This document shows positions 17,869 to 25,722 of a DNA stretch of 64,000 nucleotides, piece by piece. Each line of letters starts with the position of its first letter. Position 1 is the stretch's first letter. Origin of the DNA: Hephaestia caeni (GTDB lineage: Bacteria; Pseudomonadota; Alphaproteobacteria; Sphingomonadales; Sphingomonadaceae); the NCBI RefSeq assembly GCF_003550065.1, contig NZ_QXDC01000006.1:1-64000 (forward strand), in the 5' to 3' direction. Below the pieces are notes generated by a model. That model worked only from the letters and a program-made list of their open reading frames with translations. It made no database searches and was not told the DNA's origin. The position numbers and the translations under genes are program-made.

Positions 17869-17913
17869 GATCGATCCGGGCCTGATCGATCCGGGCCTGA
17901 TCGATCCGGGATT
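17869..17913. repeat. Three tandem copies of a 15-bp unit
   Basis: The unit GATCGATCCGGGCCT is repeated head to tail (17869-17883, 17884-17898, and 17899-17913 with the last bases changed). It lies between divergent promoters of the acyl-CoA dehydrogenase and the fumarylacetoacetase-like gene and is followed by a fragment of repeat family A. Confidence 0.9.
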
Positions 17914-18001
17914 GTCGAAGCACCGTCCTTGTCTCTAGGGTCGCCGGCTGGAAGTGGCACCGGCCGGCTCCCCCGCCCGAGCGAACGAAAGAAGGATCAC
18001 C

Positions 18002-19009
18002 ATGAAACTCGCCAGCCTCAAGCACGGCCGTGACGGCAAGCTGATCGTCGTTTCGGATGATCTCGCCTGGTATGCCGATGCCGGGCATATCGCGCCGACG
18101 CTCCAGGCCGCGCTCGACGATTGGGGACGCGCGGAGCCGGCGTTGCGCAACCTCGCGATCGATCTCGAACACGGTGCGATTCCGCGCGAACGTTTCCACG
18201 AGCATGATGCCGCCGCGCCGCTGCCGCGCGCGTATCAATGGGCCGATGGTTCGGCCTATGTGAACCATGTCGCGCTGGTGCGACAGGCGCGGGGCGCGGC
18301 GATGCCCGACAGCTTCTGGCACGATCCGCTGATGTATCAGGGCGGATCGGACGGCTTCCTGGGGCCGCGCGACGCCATCCCGTTGAAGGACGAGGCCTGG
18401 GGCTGCGACCTCGAGGCCGAAATCGTGGTCGTCACCGGCGAGGTGCCGCTGGGGGCGAGCCGCGAACAGGCGCTTGCCGCGATCCTGCTTGTCGGGCTGA
18501 CCAACGACGTCAGCCTGCGCAACCTCATCCCCGGCGAACTCGCCAAGGGGTTCGGCTTCTTCCAATCGAAGCCCGCGAGCGCGTTTTCGCCCGTTTTCGT
18601 CACCCCCGACGCGCTCGGCGACTGGTGGCAGGGCGGCAAGCTCCACCGCACGCTGATGGTCGATGTGAACGGCACGCCGTTCGGCCGGGCGCAGGCGGGC
18701 GAGGACATGACCTTCGATTTCGGCACGCTCGTCGCGCACGCCGCCAAGACCCGGCGGCTGGGCGCGGGGACGATCATCGGGTCGGGCACCGTTTCCAACC
18801 GCGATAGCGATGGCGGGCCGGGCAAGCCGATCGCCGACGGCGGGGTGGGCTATTCGTGCCTGGCCGAGGTCCGCACCGTCGAGACGATCCGCGACGGCAA
18901 GCCCGCGACCGGATTCCTCAAGGCGGGCGATACGGTGCGGATCTGGGCCGAGGACGATCACCACCGCTCGATCTTCGGGGCGATCGAACAGACGGTGGCA
19001 GCGGGGTGA
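18002..19009 (+). CDS. Fumarylacetoacetate hydrolase family protein
   Basis: A 335-residue FAH-family enzyme. The metal-binding and catalytic region is visible as WGCDLEAEIVVVTGEVP and the later GTIIGSGTVSNRD and YSCLAEVRTVETI segments. The family includes fumarylacetoacetase (last step of tyrosine breakdown) and sugar-acid dehydratases or hydrolases such as 2-keto-3-deoxyarabonate dehydratase. Both activities would fit the neighbourhood (amino-acid catabolism on one side, pentose use on the other), so I leave the substrate open. Start is ATG 18002 (GAAAGAAGGATCACC upstream); the frame is open further upstream through the 15-bp repeats but without a good start. Confidence 0.82.
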   Translation: MKLASLKHGRDGKLIVVSDDLAWYADAGHIAPTLQAALDDWGRAEPALRNLAIDLEHGAIPRERFHEHDAAAPLPRAYQWADGSAYVNHVALVRQARGAAMPDSFWHDPLMYQGGSDGFLGPRDAIPLKDEAWGCDLEAEIVVVTGEVPLGASREQALAAILLVGLTNDVSLRNLIPGELAKGFGFFQSKPASAFSPVFVTPDALGDWWQGGKLHRTLMVDVNGTPFGRAQAGEDMTFDFGTLVAHAAKTRRLGAGTIIGSGTVSNRDSDGGPGKPIADGGVGYSCLAEVRTVETIRDGKPATGFLKAGDTVRIWAEDDHHRSIFGAIEQTVAAG

Positions 19010-19013
19010 AGAT

Positions 19014-19037
19014 GGGCTCCTGCGCAAGCGGGAGCCC
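19014..19037. repeat. Hairpin-forming palindrome after the FAH-family gene
   Basis: GGGCTCC and GGAGCCC are separated by ten bases that include GCGCAAGCG. It resembles the dispersed REP-like palindromes (family C) more than a terminator because no T-run follows. Confidence 0.5.
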
Positions 19038-19215
19038 AGGGCCGCGAGCGAAATCGTTCGAGATTCCGGCCCCGCGGTCGCGGGCGCACTGGTGGGGCCG
19101 TGCCGACTCGCGCTGGTGACTCGCCACGGCCGTTGAAATTTTATAACAAGGCTCCGAAAGGTGATTCCACGCCTTCGCCTCGTGCCACGACGCGTGACCG
19201 TTTTTTGGAGAGACT

Positions 19216-20499
19216 ATGGCAAGCGATCCGCGCGCCAACCTGAAACCCCTGTCGCTCCACGTGCCGGAGCCGAAGTTCCGGCCGGGCGACGTGGTCGATT
19301 TTGCCGATATCGAGGTGCCGCCCGCCGGCGCGGGACGCCGCCCCGATGTCGCCGAGGACGCGGCAACGTTTCCCGAACTCGCTTACGGCCTTGTCCGCGT
19401 GCTCGATGGCGAGGCGCGCGCGGTGGGGCCGTGGGATCCCAGGCTCTCGCCCGATCGGCTGCGCCGGATGCTGCGCGCGATGGCGCTGACGCGCGCCTAT
19501 GACGAGCGCATGTTCCGCGCGCAGCGGCAGGGCAAGACCAGCTTCTACATGAAATCGACCGGCGAGGAGGCGGTGGCGGTCGCCGCCGCCTTCGCGCTCG
19601 ACCGCGACGACATGTGCTTCCCGAGCTATCGCCAGCAGGGCCTGCTGATCGCGCGCGACTGGGACATGGTCGACATGATGAACCAGGTCTATTCGAACCG
19701 CGGCGACCGGCTCGAGGGCAAGCAATTGCCGATCATGTATTCGACCAAGGAAGGCAGCTTCTTTTCGATCTCGGGCAACCTCGCGACGCAATATCCGCAA
19801 GCGGTCGGCTGGGCGATGGCGTCGGCGGCGAAGGGCGACACGCGGATCGCGGCGACCTGGACCGGCGAGGGATCGACCGCGGAGGGCGATTTCCATTCGG
19901 CCTGCACCTTCGCGAGCGTCTATCGCGCGCCTGTCATCCTCAATGTCGTCAACAATCAATGGGCGATCAGCTCGTTTTCTGGATTTGCCGGGGCCGAGGC
20001 GACCACCTTCGCGGCGCGCGCGATCGGCTACGGCATCGCCGGGCTTCGCGTCGACGGCAACGATGCGCTCGCGGTCTATGCCGCGACATCGTGGGCGGCC
20101 GAGCGCGCGCGGACCAATGCCGGCCCGACGCTGATCGAGCATTTCACCTATCGCACCGAGGGCCATTCGACCTCGGACGATCCGACGCAATACCGCTCGG
20201 CGGGCGAGCCGACCGCGTGGCCGCTGGGCGATCCGATCGGGCGGCTCAAGGATCATCTGATCCAACTCGGTGAATGGGACGAGGAACGGCAGGCAGCGAT
20301 GGACCTCGACCTCGCTGAGAAGGTGCGCGCGGCGCAGAAGGAAGCCGAGAAGAACGGCGTCCTCGGCCACGGCCTCCACCAGCCGCTCGATACGCTGTTC
20401 GAAGGGGTCTACGAGGAAATGCCGTGGCATCTGAGGGAGCAGCAGCAGATGATGCTCGACGAGGAAGAAGCGAGCGGCCGGCCGTGGGCGCGGAAGTGA
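19216..20499 (+). CDS. bkdA1: Branched-chain 2-oxoacid dehydrogenase E1 alpha subunit
   Basis: A 427-residue thiamine-diphosphate-dependent decarboxylase subunit of the cytoplasmic branched-chain 2-oxoacid dehydrogenase complex (leucine, isoleucine, valine catabolism). Visible are YMKSTGEEAVAVAAAFAL, FPSYRQQGLLIARDW and the TPP fold segment TGEGSTAEGDFHSACTFASV followed by NVVNNQWAIS. The acidic N-terminal extension of about 90 residues is usual for the bacterial BkdA1 type rather than for pyruvate dehydrogenase. GGAG precedes ATG 19216. It heads a three-gene operon; E3 is not in the window. Confidence 0.92.
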   Translation: MASDPRANLKPLSLHVPEPKFRPGDVVDFADIEVPPAGAGRRPDVAEDAATFPELAYGLVRVLDGEARAVGPWDPRLSPDRLRRMLRAMALTRAYDERMFRAQRQGKTSFYMKSTGEEAVAVAAAFALDRDDMCFPSYRQQGLLIARDWDMVDMMNQVYSNRGDRLEGKQLPIMYSTKEGSFFSISGNLATQYPQAVGWAMASAAKGDTRIAATWTGEGSTAEGDFHSACTFASVYRAPVILNVVNNQWAISSFSGFAGAEATTFAARAIGYGIAGLRVDGNDALAVYAATSWAAERARTNAGPTLIEHFTYRTEGHSTSDDPTQYRSAGEPTAWPLGDPIGRLKDHLIQLGEWDEERQAAMDLDLAEKVRAAQKEAEKNGVLGHGLHQPLDTLFEGVYEEMPWHLREQQQMMLDEEEASGRPWARK

Positions 20500-20517
20500 T
20501 GAGGATGCACCGCATCA

Positions 20518-20600
20518 CCGTCATCCCGGCGAAGGCCGGTTTTTCCTGCCGCAAATGCGTGGATTGCAACTGCCAGACCATAGTCTTGGCTGGGGTGACG
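20518..20600. repeat. Palindromic REP-like repeat between bkdA1 and bkdA2
   Basis: It starts CCGTCATCCCGGCGAAGGCC and ends in the inverted GGCTGGGGTGACGG. The right end supplies the GGAG that serves as ribosome-binding site for the next gene (ATG 20609). Confidence 0.75.
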
Positions 20601-20608
20601 GAGCCAGC

Positions 20609-21685
20609 ATGACCGAGCTTATCGAACAGCAGCAGCGCATCGCGCCCACGCCCGAGCACGAGGGCGACAGCGTGCGGATGAACATGATCCAGGCGATCAA
20701 TTCCGCGATGGACGTGATGATGGCGCGCGACCCCGACGTGATCGTGATGGGCGAAGATGTCGGCTATTTCGGCGGCGTCTTTCGCGCGACCGCGGGGTTG
20801 CAGGCGAAATACGGCAAGCGCCGCGTGTTCGACACGCCGATCACCGAATGCGGAATTATCGGCGTCGCGGTGGGGATGGGGGCGTATGGCCTGCGCCCGG
20901 TGCCCGAAATCCAGTTCGCCGATTACATCTACCCCGCGCTTGACCAGTTGGTGAGCGAGGCGGCGCGGCTGCGCTATCGCTCGGCGGGCGAGTTCACCTC
21001 GCCGATCACCGTGCGCTCGCCGTTCGGCGGCGGCATTTTCGGCGGGCAGACGCATTCGCAATCGCCCGAAGGCATCTTCACCCATGTCTCGGGGCTCAAG
21101 ACGGTAATCCCGTCGACCCCTTATGACGCCAAGGGGCTGCTGATCGCCGCGATCGAGGATAACGATCCGACGATCTTCTTCGAGCCCAAGCGCATCTACA
21201 ACGGCCCGTTCGACGGCCATTGGGACCGCCCGGCGAAGAACTGGTCGGGGCATCCGGGGGGCGAGGTGCCGACGGGGTATTATCGCATCCCGCTCGGCAC
21301 CGCGAAGGTGGTGCGCGCCGGCGCGGCGCTGACGATCCTCGCCTATGGTACGATGGTGCATGTGTGCCGCGGCGTGGTCGAGGAAGCGGGCGTCGATGCC
21401 GAGATCATCGATCTGCGCACGCTGGTGCCGATCGATATCGACGCGATCGAGGTATCGGTGAAGAAAACCGGCCGCTGCATGATCGTCCACGAAGCGACGC
21501 GGACAAGCGGGTTCGGTGCCGAATTGTCGGCGCTGGTGCAGGAACGCTGCTTCTACCATCTCGAAGCGCCGATCGAGCGCGTCACCGGGTTCGACACGCC
21601 CTATCCGCACAGCCTCGAATGGGCCTATTTCCCCGGACCGGTGCGCATCGGCGAGGCGCTCAAGAAGATCATGAAGGACGCATAA
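20609..21685 (+). CDS. bkdA2: Branched-chain 2-oxoacid dehydrogenase E1 beta subunit
   Basis: A 358-residue E1 beta subunit. Recognisable elements are MNMIQAINSAMDVMMARDP, VMGEDVGYFGGVFRATAGLQ, TPITECGIIGVAVGMGAYGL and the C-terminal RVTGFDTPYPHSLEWAYFPG. It forms the alpha2beta2 E1 heterotetramer with the preceding gene product. ATG 20609 is preceded by GGAG at 6 bases; the upstream extension of the frame is REP sequence. Its stop overlaps the start of the E2 gene by one base (TAATG). Confidence 0.93.
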   Translation: MTELIEQQQRIAPTPEHEGDSVRMNMIQAINSAMDVMMARDPDVIVMGEDVGYFGGVFRATAGLQAKYGKRRVFDTPITECGIIGVAVGMGAYGLRPVPEIQFADYIYPALDQLVSEAARLRYRSAGEFTSPITVRSPFGGGIFGGQTHSQSPEGIFTHVSGLKTVIPSTPYDAKGLLIAAIEDNDPTIFFEPKRIYNGPFDGHWDRPAKNWSGHPGGEVPTGYYRIPLGTAKVVRAGAALTILAYGTMVHVCRGVVEEAGVDAEIIDLRTLVPIDIDAIEVSVKKTGRCMIVHEATRTSGFGAELSALVQERCFYHLEAPIERVTGFDTPYPHSLEWAYFPGPVRIGEALKKIMKDA

Positions 21686-22986
21686 TGAGCCGCTTTACCT
21701 TCAAGCTGCCGGATATCGGCGAAGGCATTTCCGAGGCCGAGATCGTCGCCTGGCATGTCGCGGTGGGCGATCGGGTCTCGGAAGATCAGCAGATCGCCGA
21801 CATGATGACCGACAAGGCAACCGTCGAAATGGAGAGCCCGGTGGCGGGTGTCGTAGTTGAACTGGCGGGCGAGGTCGGCGAGCAGGTGTCGATCGGCGCG
21901 GCGCTGGTGGTGATCGAGACCGAGGAGGAAGACGCGCCTGCCGCCAAGAAACAAGAGGTCGAGGAGCAGATCGAGGCGGAAACGCCGGGCAAGCCGGAGG
22001 TGGCGCAAGAAGAGCCCGCGCGCGACGTGCCTGCCCGTGCTCCCGCGAAAGCAGGCGCCCAGGATACGAACCGCGACGCCAATGGCTCTGGGGCCCCGCT
22101 TTCGCAGGAGCACAAGGAGGAGTCGAAACCCATCCTCGCTTCCCCCGCCGTTCGCGCCCGCGCGCGCGATCTCGGCATTGATCTCGCGAGTGTCAAAACC
22201 GATGGCGACCGCATCCGCCACGCCGATCTCGACGCGTTCCTCCGTTACGGTGCCGCCCAGGGCTATCACCCGCCGCACGCGCGCCGCACGCGGGCGGACG
22301 AGGCGATCAAGGTGATCGGGATGCGGCGTCGCATCGCCGAGAATATGGCGGCCTCCAAGCGCGCGATCCCGCATTTCACCTATGTCGAGGAAATCGACGT
22401 CACCGCGCTCGAGGCGATGCGCGGCGATTTGAACGCGCATCGCGGGGCGCGGCCCAAGCTGACGATGCTGCCGTTCATGATCGTCGCGATCTGCCGGACG
22501 GTGCCCGGCTTCCCGATGATCAACGCGCGCTACGACGATGAGGCGGGGGTGGTGACGCGCCACGGGGCCGTCCATCTCGGGATGGCGACGCAGACCGATG
22601 CCGGGCTGATGGTGCCCGTCATCCGCGACGCGCAGGACAAGAACGTGTGGCAGCTCGCGGCCGAGATCACGCGGCTCGCCGAGGCGGCGCGATCGGGCAA
22701 GGCCAAGTCGGACGAGCTTTCGGGATCGACGCTGACGATCACCTCGCTTGGGCCACTGGGCGGGATCGCGACGACGCCGGTGATCAACCGCCCCGAGGTC
22801 GCGATCATCGGCCCCAACAAGATCGTCGAGCGGCCGGTGTTCCAGGGCGACGATATCGTCCGCGCCAAATGCATGAACCTCTCGATCAGTTGCGATCACC
22901 GTGTCGTCGACGGCTGGGACGCGGCGAGCTTCGTTCAGGCGTTGAAGAAGCTGCTCGAAACTCCGGTACTGCTGTTCGCCGATTGA
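21685..22986 (+). CDS. bkdB: Branched-chain 2-oxoacid dehydrogenase E2 (dihydrolipoamide acyltransferase)
   Basis: A 433-residue E2 subunit. A single lipoyl domain (residues 1-80) carries Lys44 in MTDKATVEMES; a peripheral-subunit-binding domain follows around 150-190 (ASPAVRARARDLGIDLASVK); the catalytic core ends with SCDHRVVDGWDAA (His405). The linker between lipoyl and binding domains, about residues 118-143, is encoded by a REP-type inverted repeat (22037-22113) of the same family as the intergenic copy at 29284. Alanine-, glycine- and glutamate-rich linkers tolerate such insertions. Last gene of the bkd operon here. Confidence 0.93.
   Translation: MSRFTFKLPDIGEGISEAEIVAWHVAVGDRVSEDQQIADMMTDKATVEMESPVAGVVVELAGEVGEQVSIGAALVVIETEEEDAPAAKKQEVEEQIEAETPGKPEVAQEEPARDVPARAPAKAGAQDTNRDANGSGAPLSQEHKEESKPILASPAVRARARDLGIDLASVKTDGDRIRHADLDAFLRYGAAQGYHPPHARRTRADEAIKVIGMRRRIAENMAASKRAIPHFTYVEEIDVTALEAMRGDLNAHRGARPKLTMLPFMIVAICRTVPGFPMINARYDDEAGVVTRHGAVHLGMATQTDAGLMVPVIRDAQDKNVWQLAAEITRLAEAARSGKAKSDELSGSTLTITSLGPLGGIATTPVINRPEVAIIGPNKIVERPVFQGDDIVRAKCMNLSISCDHRVVDGWDAASFVQALKKLLETPVLLFAD
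22037..22113. repeat. REP-type inverted repeat inside the bkdB coding sequence
   Basis: Two 26-base arms (22037-22062 and 22088-22113) match in 22 of 26 positions when one is inverted; the shared core is GCGAAAGC/GCTTTCGC. It is family C, like the copy at 29284-29374, and is read in frame as the E2 linker. Confidence 0.82.
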
Positions 22987-22999
22987 CGGCGCGCCCCTT

Positions 23000-23034
23000 A
23001 TGATATGATTATAGAGACAAGAGAATCATATCAT
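23000..23034. promoter_or_regulatory. Perfect 11-bp inverted repeat upstream of the GH43 gene (candidate operator)
   Basis: ATGATATGATT (23000-23010) and AATCATATCAT (23024-23034) are exact inverted copies with a 13-base spacer. The A/T-rich block stands out in this GC-rich region, ends 15 bases before the GH43 start and contains -10-like TATGAT and TATAGA. It looks like a repressor site over the promoter; the regulator is not in the immediate neighbourhood. Confidence 0.6.
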
Positions 23035-23048
23035 GGCGAGGTGAGTGG

Positions 23049-24083
23049 ATGAGGGCGATCGGGCTGTCGCTGGTTGCAACCGGCTTGCTGGCGGCTTGCG
23101 CGCCGATTGCCGGGGCGCCGACGAACCCGGCCGATGGCCCCGCCGCCATCTTCACCAACCCGCTGCTCGCATCCGGCCCCGATCCGTGGATCACGCAGCG
23201 CGCCGGCGTCTATTATTTCATGGCCACGCGCGGCGATCGGCTGACGATCCGCAAGACGCGCGAGATCGCGCGGCTCGCCGATGCGGCGGAGGTCACGGTA
23301 TGGATGCCGCCCGCCGCGGGACCGAACGCAAAGGCGATCTGGGCGCCCGAACTGCACCGGATCGGCGACAAATGGTACATCTACTATTCGGCGGCCGCCA
23401 GCGGGAGCGAGGGGGATGCGCGTCGCGGTGTCTTCGTGCTCGAAAATGCCGGTGAGGATCCGACCGCCGGCGCCTGGATCGATCGCGGGCAATTGCACAC
23501 GCAGCATAGTGGCATCGACGGGACGACCTTCGCCTATCGGGGCCGGCGTTATTTCGTCTATGCGCCCTATGTCGGCCCCGACAGTGATCTGGCGATCGTG
23601 CGGATGACGAATCCGTGGACGCTCGAGGGGCCGGAGACGATCATCGCCCGGCCCGAGCGCGCATGGCAGCGGCACGGCAACCGACCGATCGTCGAAGGAC
23701 CGGAATTCCTCCTGGGGCCGAAGGGCGATCTGTTCATCACCTTTTCGGGCAGTGCCTGCTGGTCCGACGATTATGCGATCGGGCTGCTTCATGCCGCCCC
23801 CGGCAGCGATCCGCTCGATGCGGCGGCGTGGCGGCAGGCCGACGGGCCGGTGATGAAGAAATCGCTCGCCAACAGCGTCTATGCGCCCGGGCATAACGGC
23901 TTTTTCACCTCGCCCAACGGCCGCGAGACGTGGATCGTGTATCACGCCAACCCGGCGGCGGACATGAAATGCACGGGCAAGCGATCCCCGCGTATCCAGC
24001 GGATCGACTGGTCCGCCAAGGGCTGGCCGGTCTTTCCCGAGCCTGCGGCGGCGGGCGCGCCGCTTGCCGCGCCCGCAAGGTAG
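23049..24083 (+). CDS. Glycoside hydrolase family 43 lipoprotein
   Basis: A 344-residue five-bladed beta-propeller glycosidase, probably an alpha-L-arabinofuranosidase or beta-xylosidase. The general base is expected in ASGPDPWITQ, and AIWAPELHRIGDKWYIYYSA and VEGPEFLLGPKGDLFITFSG are the typical propeller strands with the catalytic glutamate in the latter. The N-terminus is a lipoprotein signal with lipobox LLAAC (Cys17), so the enzyme is membrane-anchored, periplasmic or surface exposed. It is likely a single-gene transcript under the inverted repeat just upstream. Confidence 0.88.
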   Translation: MRAIGLSLVATGLLAACAPIAGAPTNPADGPAAIFTNPLLASGPDPWITQRAGVYYFMATRGDRLTIRKTREIARLADAAEVTVWMPPAAGPNAKAIWAPELHRIGDKWYIYYSAAASGSEGDARRGVFVLENAGEDPTAGAWIDRGQLHTQHSGIDGTTFAYRGRRYFVYAPYVGPDSDLAIVRMTNPWTLEGPETIIARPERAWQRHGNRPIVEGPEFLLGPKGDLFITFSGSACWSDDYAIGLLHAAPGSDPLDAAAWRQADGPVMKKSLANSVYAPGHNGFFTSPNGRETWIVYHANPAADMKCTGKRSPRIQRIDWSAKGWPVFPEPAAAGAPLAAPAR

Positions 24084-24086
24084 GGA

Positions 24087-24899
24087 TCAGCCGCCGGGGA
24101 AGGACGCGCGCCATTCGGGGGCGATCAGCGGAATCATCTCCTTCGGGATGAAGATGTCGTAGGTGTAGCTGCCCTCGGCGTGCGCACCCGCGATGTCTGC
24201 GGGAATGTACACGCCGATCCGGCTGAAGGAGCCGTTCACCGGTTTGGCGAACGCGAGCGTGATGTGATCGGCAAAATCGGGGCACCGTGTCGACCAATCG
24301 TCGGTGGTGCCCAGTTCACCCCCGCGGCGCTTCGCGCGCTCCTTATTCAGCGCGTCGCAGAAGGGCTTGCGGATCGTCGCCAGCGCCTCGGCCTTGTCGG
24401 TGAACAGCGCGTCGAAGGGCACCGCGCGATCCGCTGTCTTGTCCCACACCAGCGCCTCGAACGTGTCGCTGCCGTGCGCGCCGCCGGTATAGACATAGCC
24501 CGCGGCGACGAGCGAGAGCAGTTGCCCGGTCTCGCCCACCACCGACCAGCTCTTTTCGAGGCCGTAGGGATGCGCGGGCGCGTCGGGCGGCAACTCCTTC
24601 GCATATTGCGCCTGATCGCGGATCGCGGCCTGCTTGCCCGTTTCGGCGTCGGCGAGCAGGTGATCGCGCAGCGCCGGCGCGGCAGCCGCGCGTGCCGGGA
24701 TCTTGTAATCAAAATCGATCACGGCGGTCTTTTCGGTGAGGTGGATCGGCTCGGCGGTGGCGGCGCCGGCCTGAGCATTCGCAACGGCATCGGCGGGCGC
24801 CTGGGTGTTGGCCGATGCCTGGTTCGCCGTGGGTTGCGGGTTGCAGCCTGCCAGCAGGAGGAGGGCGGCGGCGAGCGACAGGTGAAGGCGTGTATCCAT
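24087..24899 (-). CDS. DUF4163/DUF3298 (RsiV-like) lipoprotein
   Basis: A 270-residue lipoprotein. The start at 24899 gives MDTRLHLSLAAALLLLAGC with the lipobox LAGC. After a low-complexity linker, the body shows an N-terminal DUF4163-like segment (AVIDFDYKIPARAAAAPALR, then LSLVAAGYVYTGGAHGSDTF) and a C-terminal DUF3298-like part with a TYDIFIPKEMIPLIAPEWR end. Related domains occur in RsiV and PdaC, which bind lysozyme or modify peptidoglycan; no enzyme function is claimed here. It converges on the GH43 gene with a three-base gap. Confidence 0.75.
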   Translation of the reverse strand: MDTRLHLSLAAALLLLAGCNPQPTANQASANTQAPADAVANAQAGAATAEPIHLTEKTAVIDFDYKIPARAAAAPALRDHLLADAETGKQAAIRDQAQYAKELPPDAPAHPYGLEKSWSVVGETGQLLSLVAAGYVYTGGAHGSDTFEALVWDKTADRAVPFDALFTDKAEALATIRKPFCDALNKERAKRRGGELGTTDDWSTRCPDFADHITLAFAKPVNGSFSRIGVYIPADIAGAHAEGSYTYDIFIPKEMIPLIAPEWRASFPGG

Positions 24900-24981
24900 A
24901 GGGGATGCCAATGCAGGGGGCCGCGGCAAGGTTCCCGTCATTCAGCGCCGATCAACCGGTGAGCGCGTATCCGCCCTGCCG

Positions 24982-25719
24982 ATGAGAGTGTCGAGCACGA
25001 ACGGGGCCGGCTATGCGGGCGCGGCGCGGGGATCGCGGCTGGCAGGTGCGGGCGGCGCGTTGGCGGCGACCGGGTTGCTGTTCGCGGCGCTGTGGATCGG
25101 GCTCGCGGTGCGCGAGCACGTCGCCTCGGATTCGGCCTTGCGCGTGTTCGATGTGTTGCTGCCTGCCGTACCTCCGCCCGAACCGATGCATCGATCGGCC
25201 CGGCCGAGCGGGGATGCGGCGCCGGCGCACCGCACCGCCCGCCCGGTCGCCATCGAGGCGCCGCCCGCGATCGTCCGGGTCGCGCATGTGCCCGTGATCG
25301 CCGCGCCGATCGTGGCGGCGGGCGCGGATCGCGCCGCGGGTGCTGCCGACACCGGCGCAGGAACCGGCGCCGGCGGGCTCGGCCGGGGGCTGGGCGCGGG
25401 TGGACACGGCGCGGGCACCGGTGGCGGCGCGGTGGTGCGGGCGCGGCACGTATCGGGGACGATCGCCAACACCGATTATCCCAAGCAGGCGCGCAAGGCC
25501 GGGCACGGCGGCACCGTGGTCGTAACGCTGGCGATCGACGCCGACGGCAGCGTCAGCGGCTGCACCGTCGCCCGATCGAGCGGCGTGGCGGTGCTGGACC
25601 AGACGACATGCCGGCTGGCTCGGGCGCGTTTTCGCTACACCCCGGCGCGCGATGCCGCGGGGCGCGCGGTCGCCGACCTTGCCGGCTGGCAACAGACGTG
25701 GTGGTTCGCGGCGCGCTGA
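24982..25719 (+). CDS. TonB-family energy transducer
   Basis: A 245-residue protein with one N-terminal membrane segment (GALAATGLLFAALWIGLAV), a long proline/alanine/glycine-rich periplasmic linker (residues about 55-160) and a C-terminal TonB fold (IANTDYPKQARKAGHGGTVV, then VTLAIDADGSVSGCTVARSS). It would pass proton-motive energy to TonB-dependent receptors such as those in this window. No clear ribosome-binding site precedes ATG 24982; GTG 24988 is an alternative. No exbB or exbD is adjacent, so it is probably an accessory TonB. Confidence 0.82.
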   Translation: MRVSSTNGAGYAGAARGSRLAGAGGALAATGLLFAALWIGLAVREHVASDSALRVFDVLLPAVPPPEPMHRSARPSGDAAPAHRTARPVAIEAPPAIVRVAHVPVIAAPIVAAGADRAAGAADTGAGTGAGGLGRGLGAGGHGAGTGGGAVVRARHVSGTIANTDYPKQARKAGHGGTVVVTLAIDADGSVSGCTVARSSGVAVLDQTTCRLARARFRYTPARDAAGRAVADLAGWQQTWWFAAR

Positions 25720-25722
25720 GGT

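Noticed and set aside
17869..17913. CRISPR-like array.
   Set aside because: Three 15-bp units abut without spacers and no cas gene is near; it is a plain tandem repeat.
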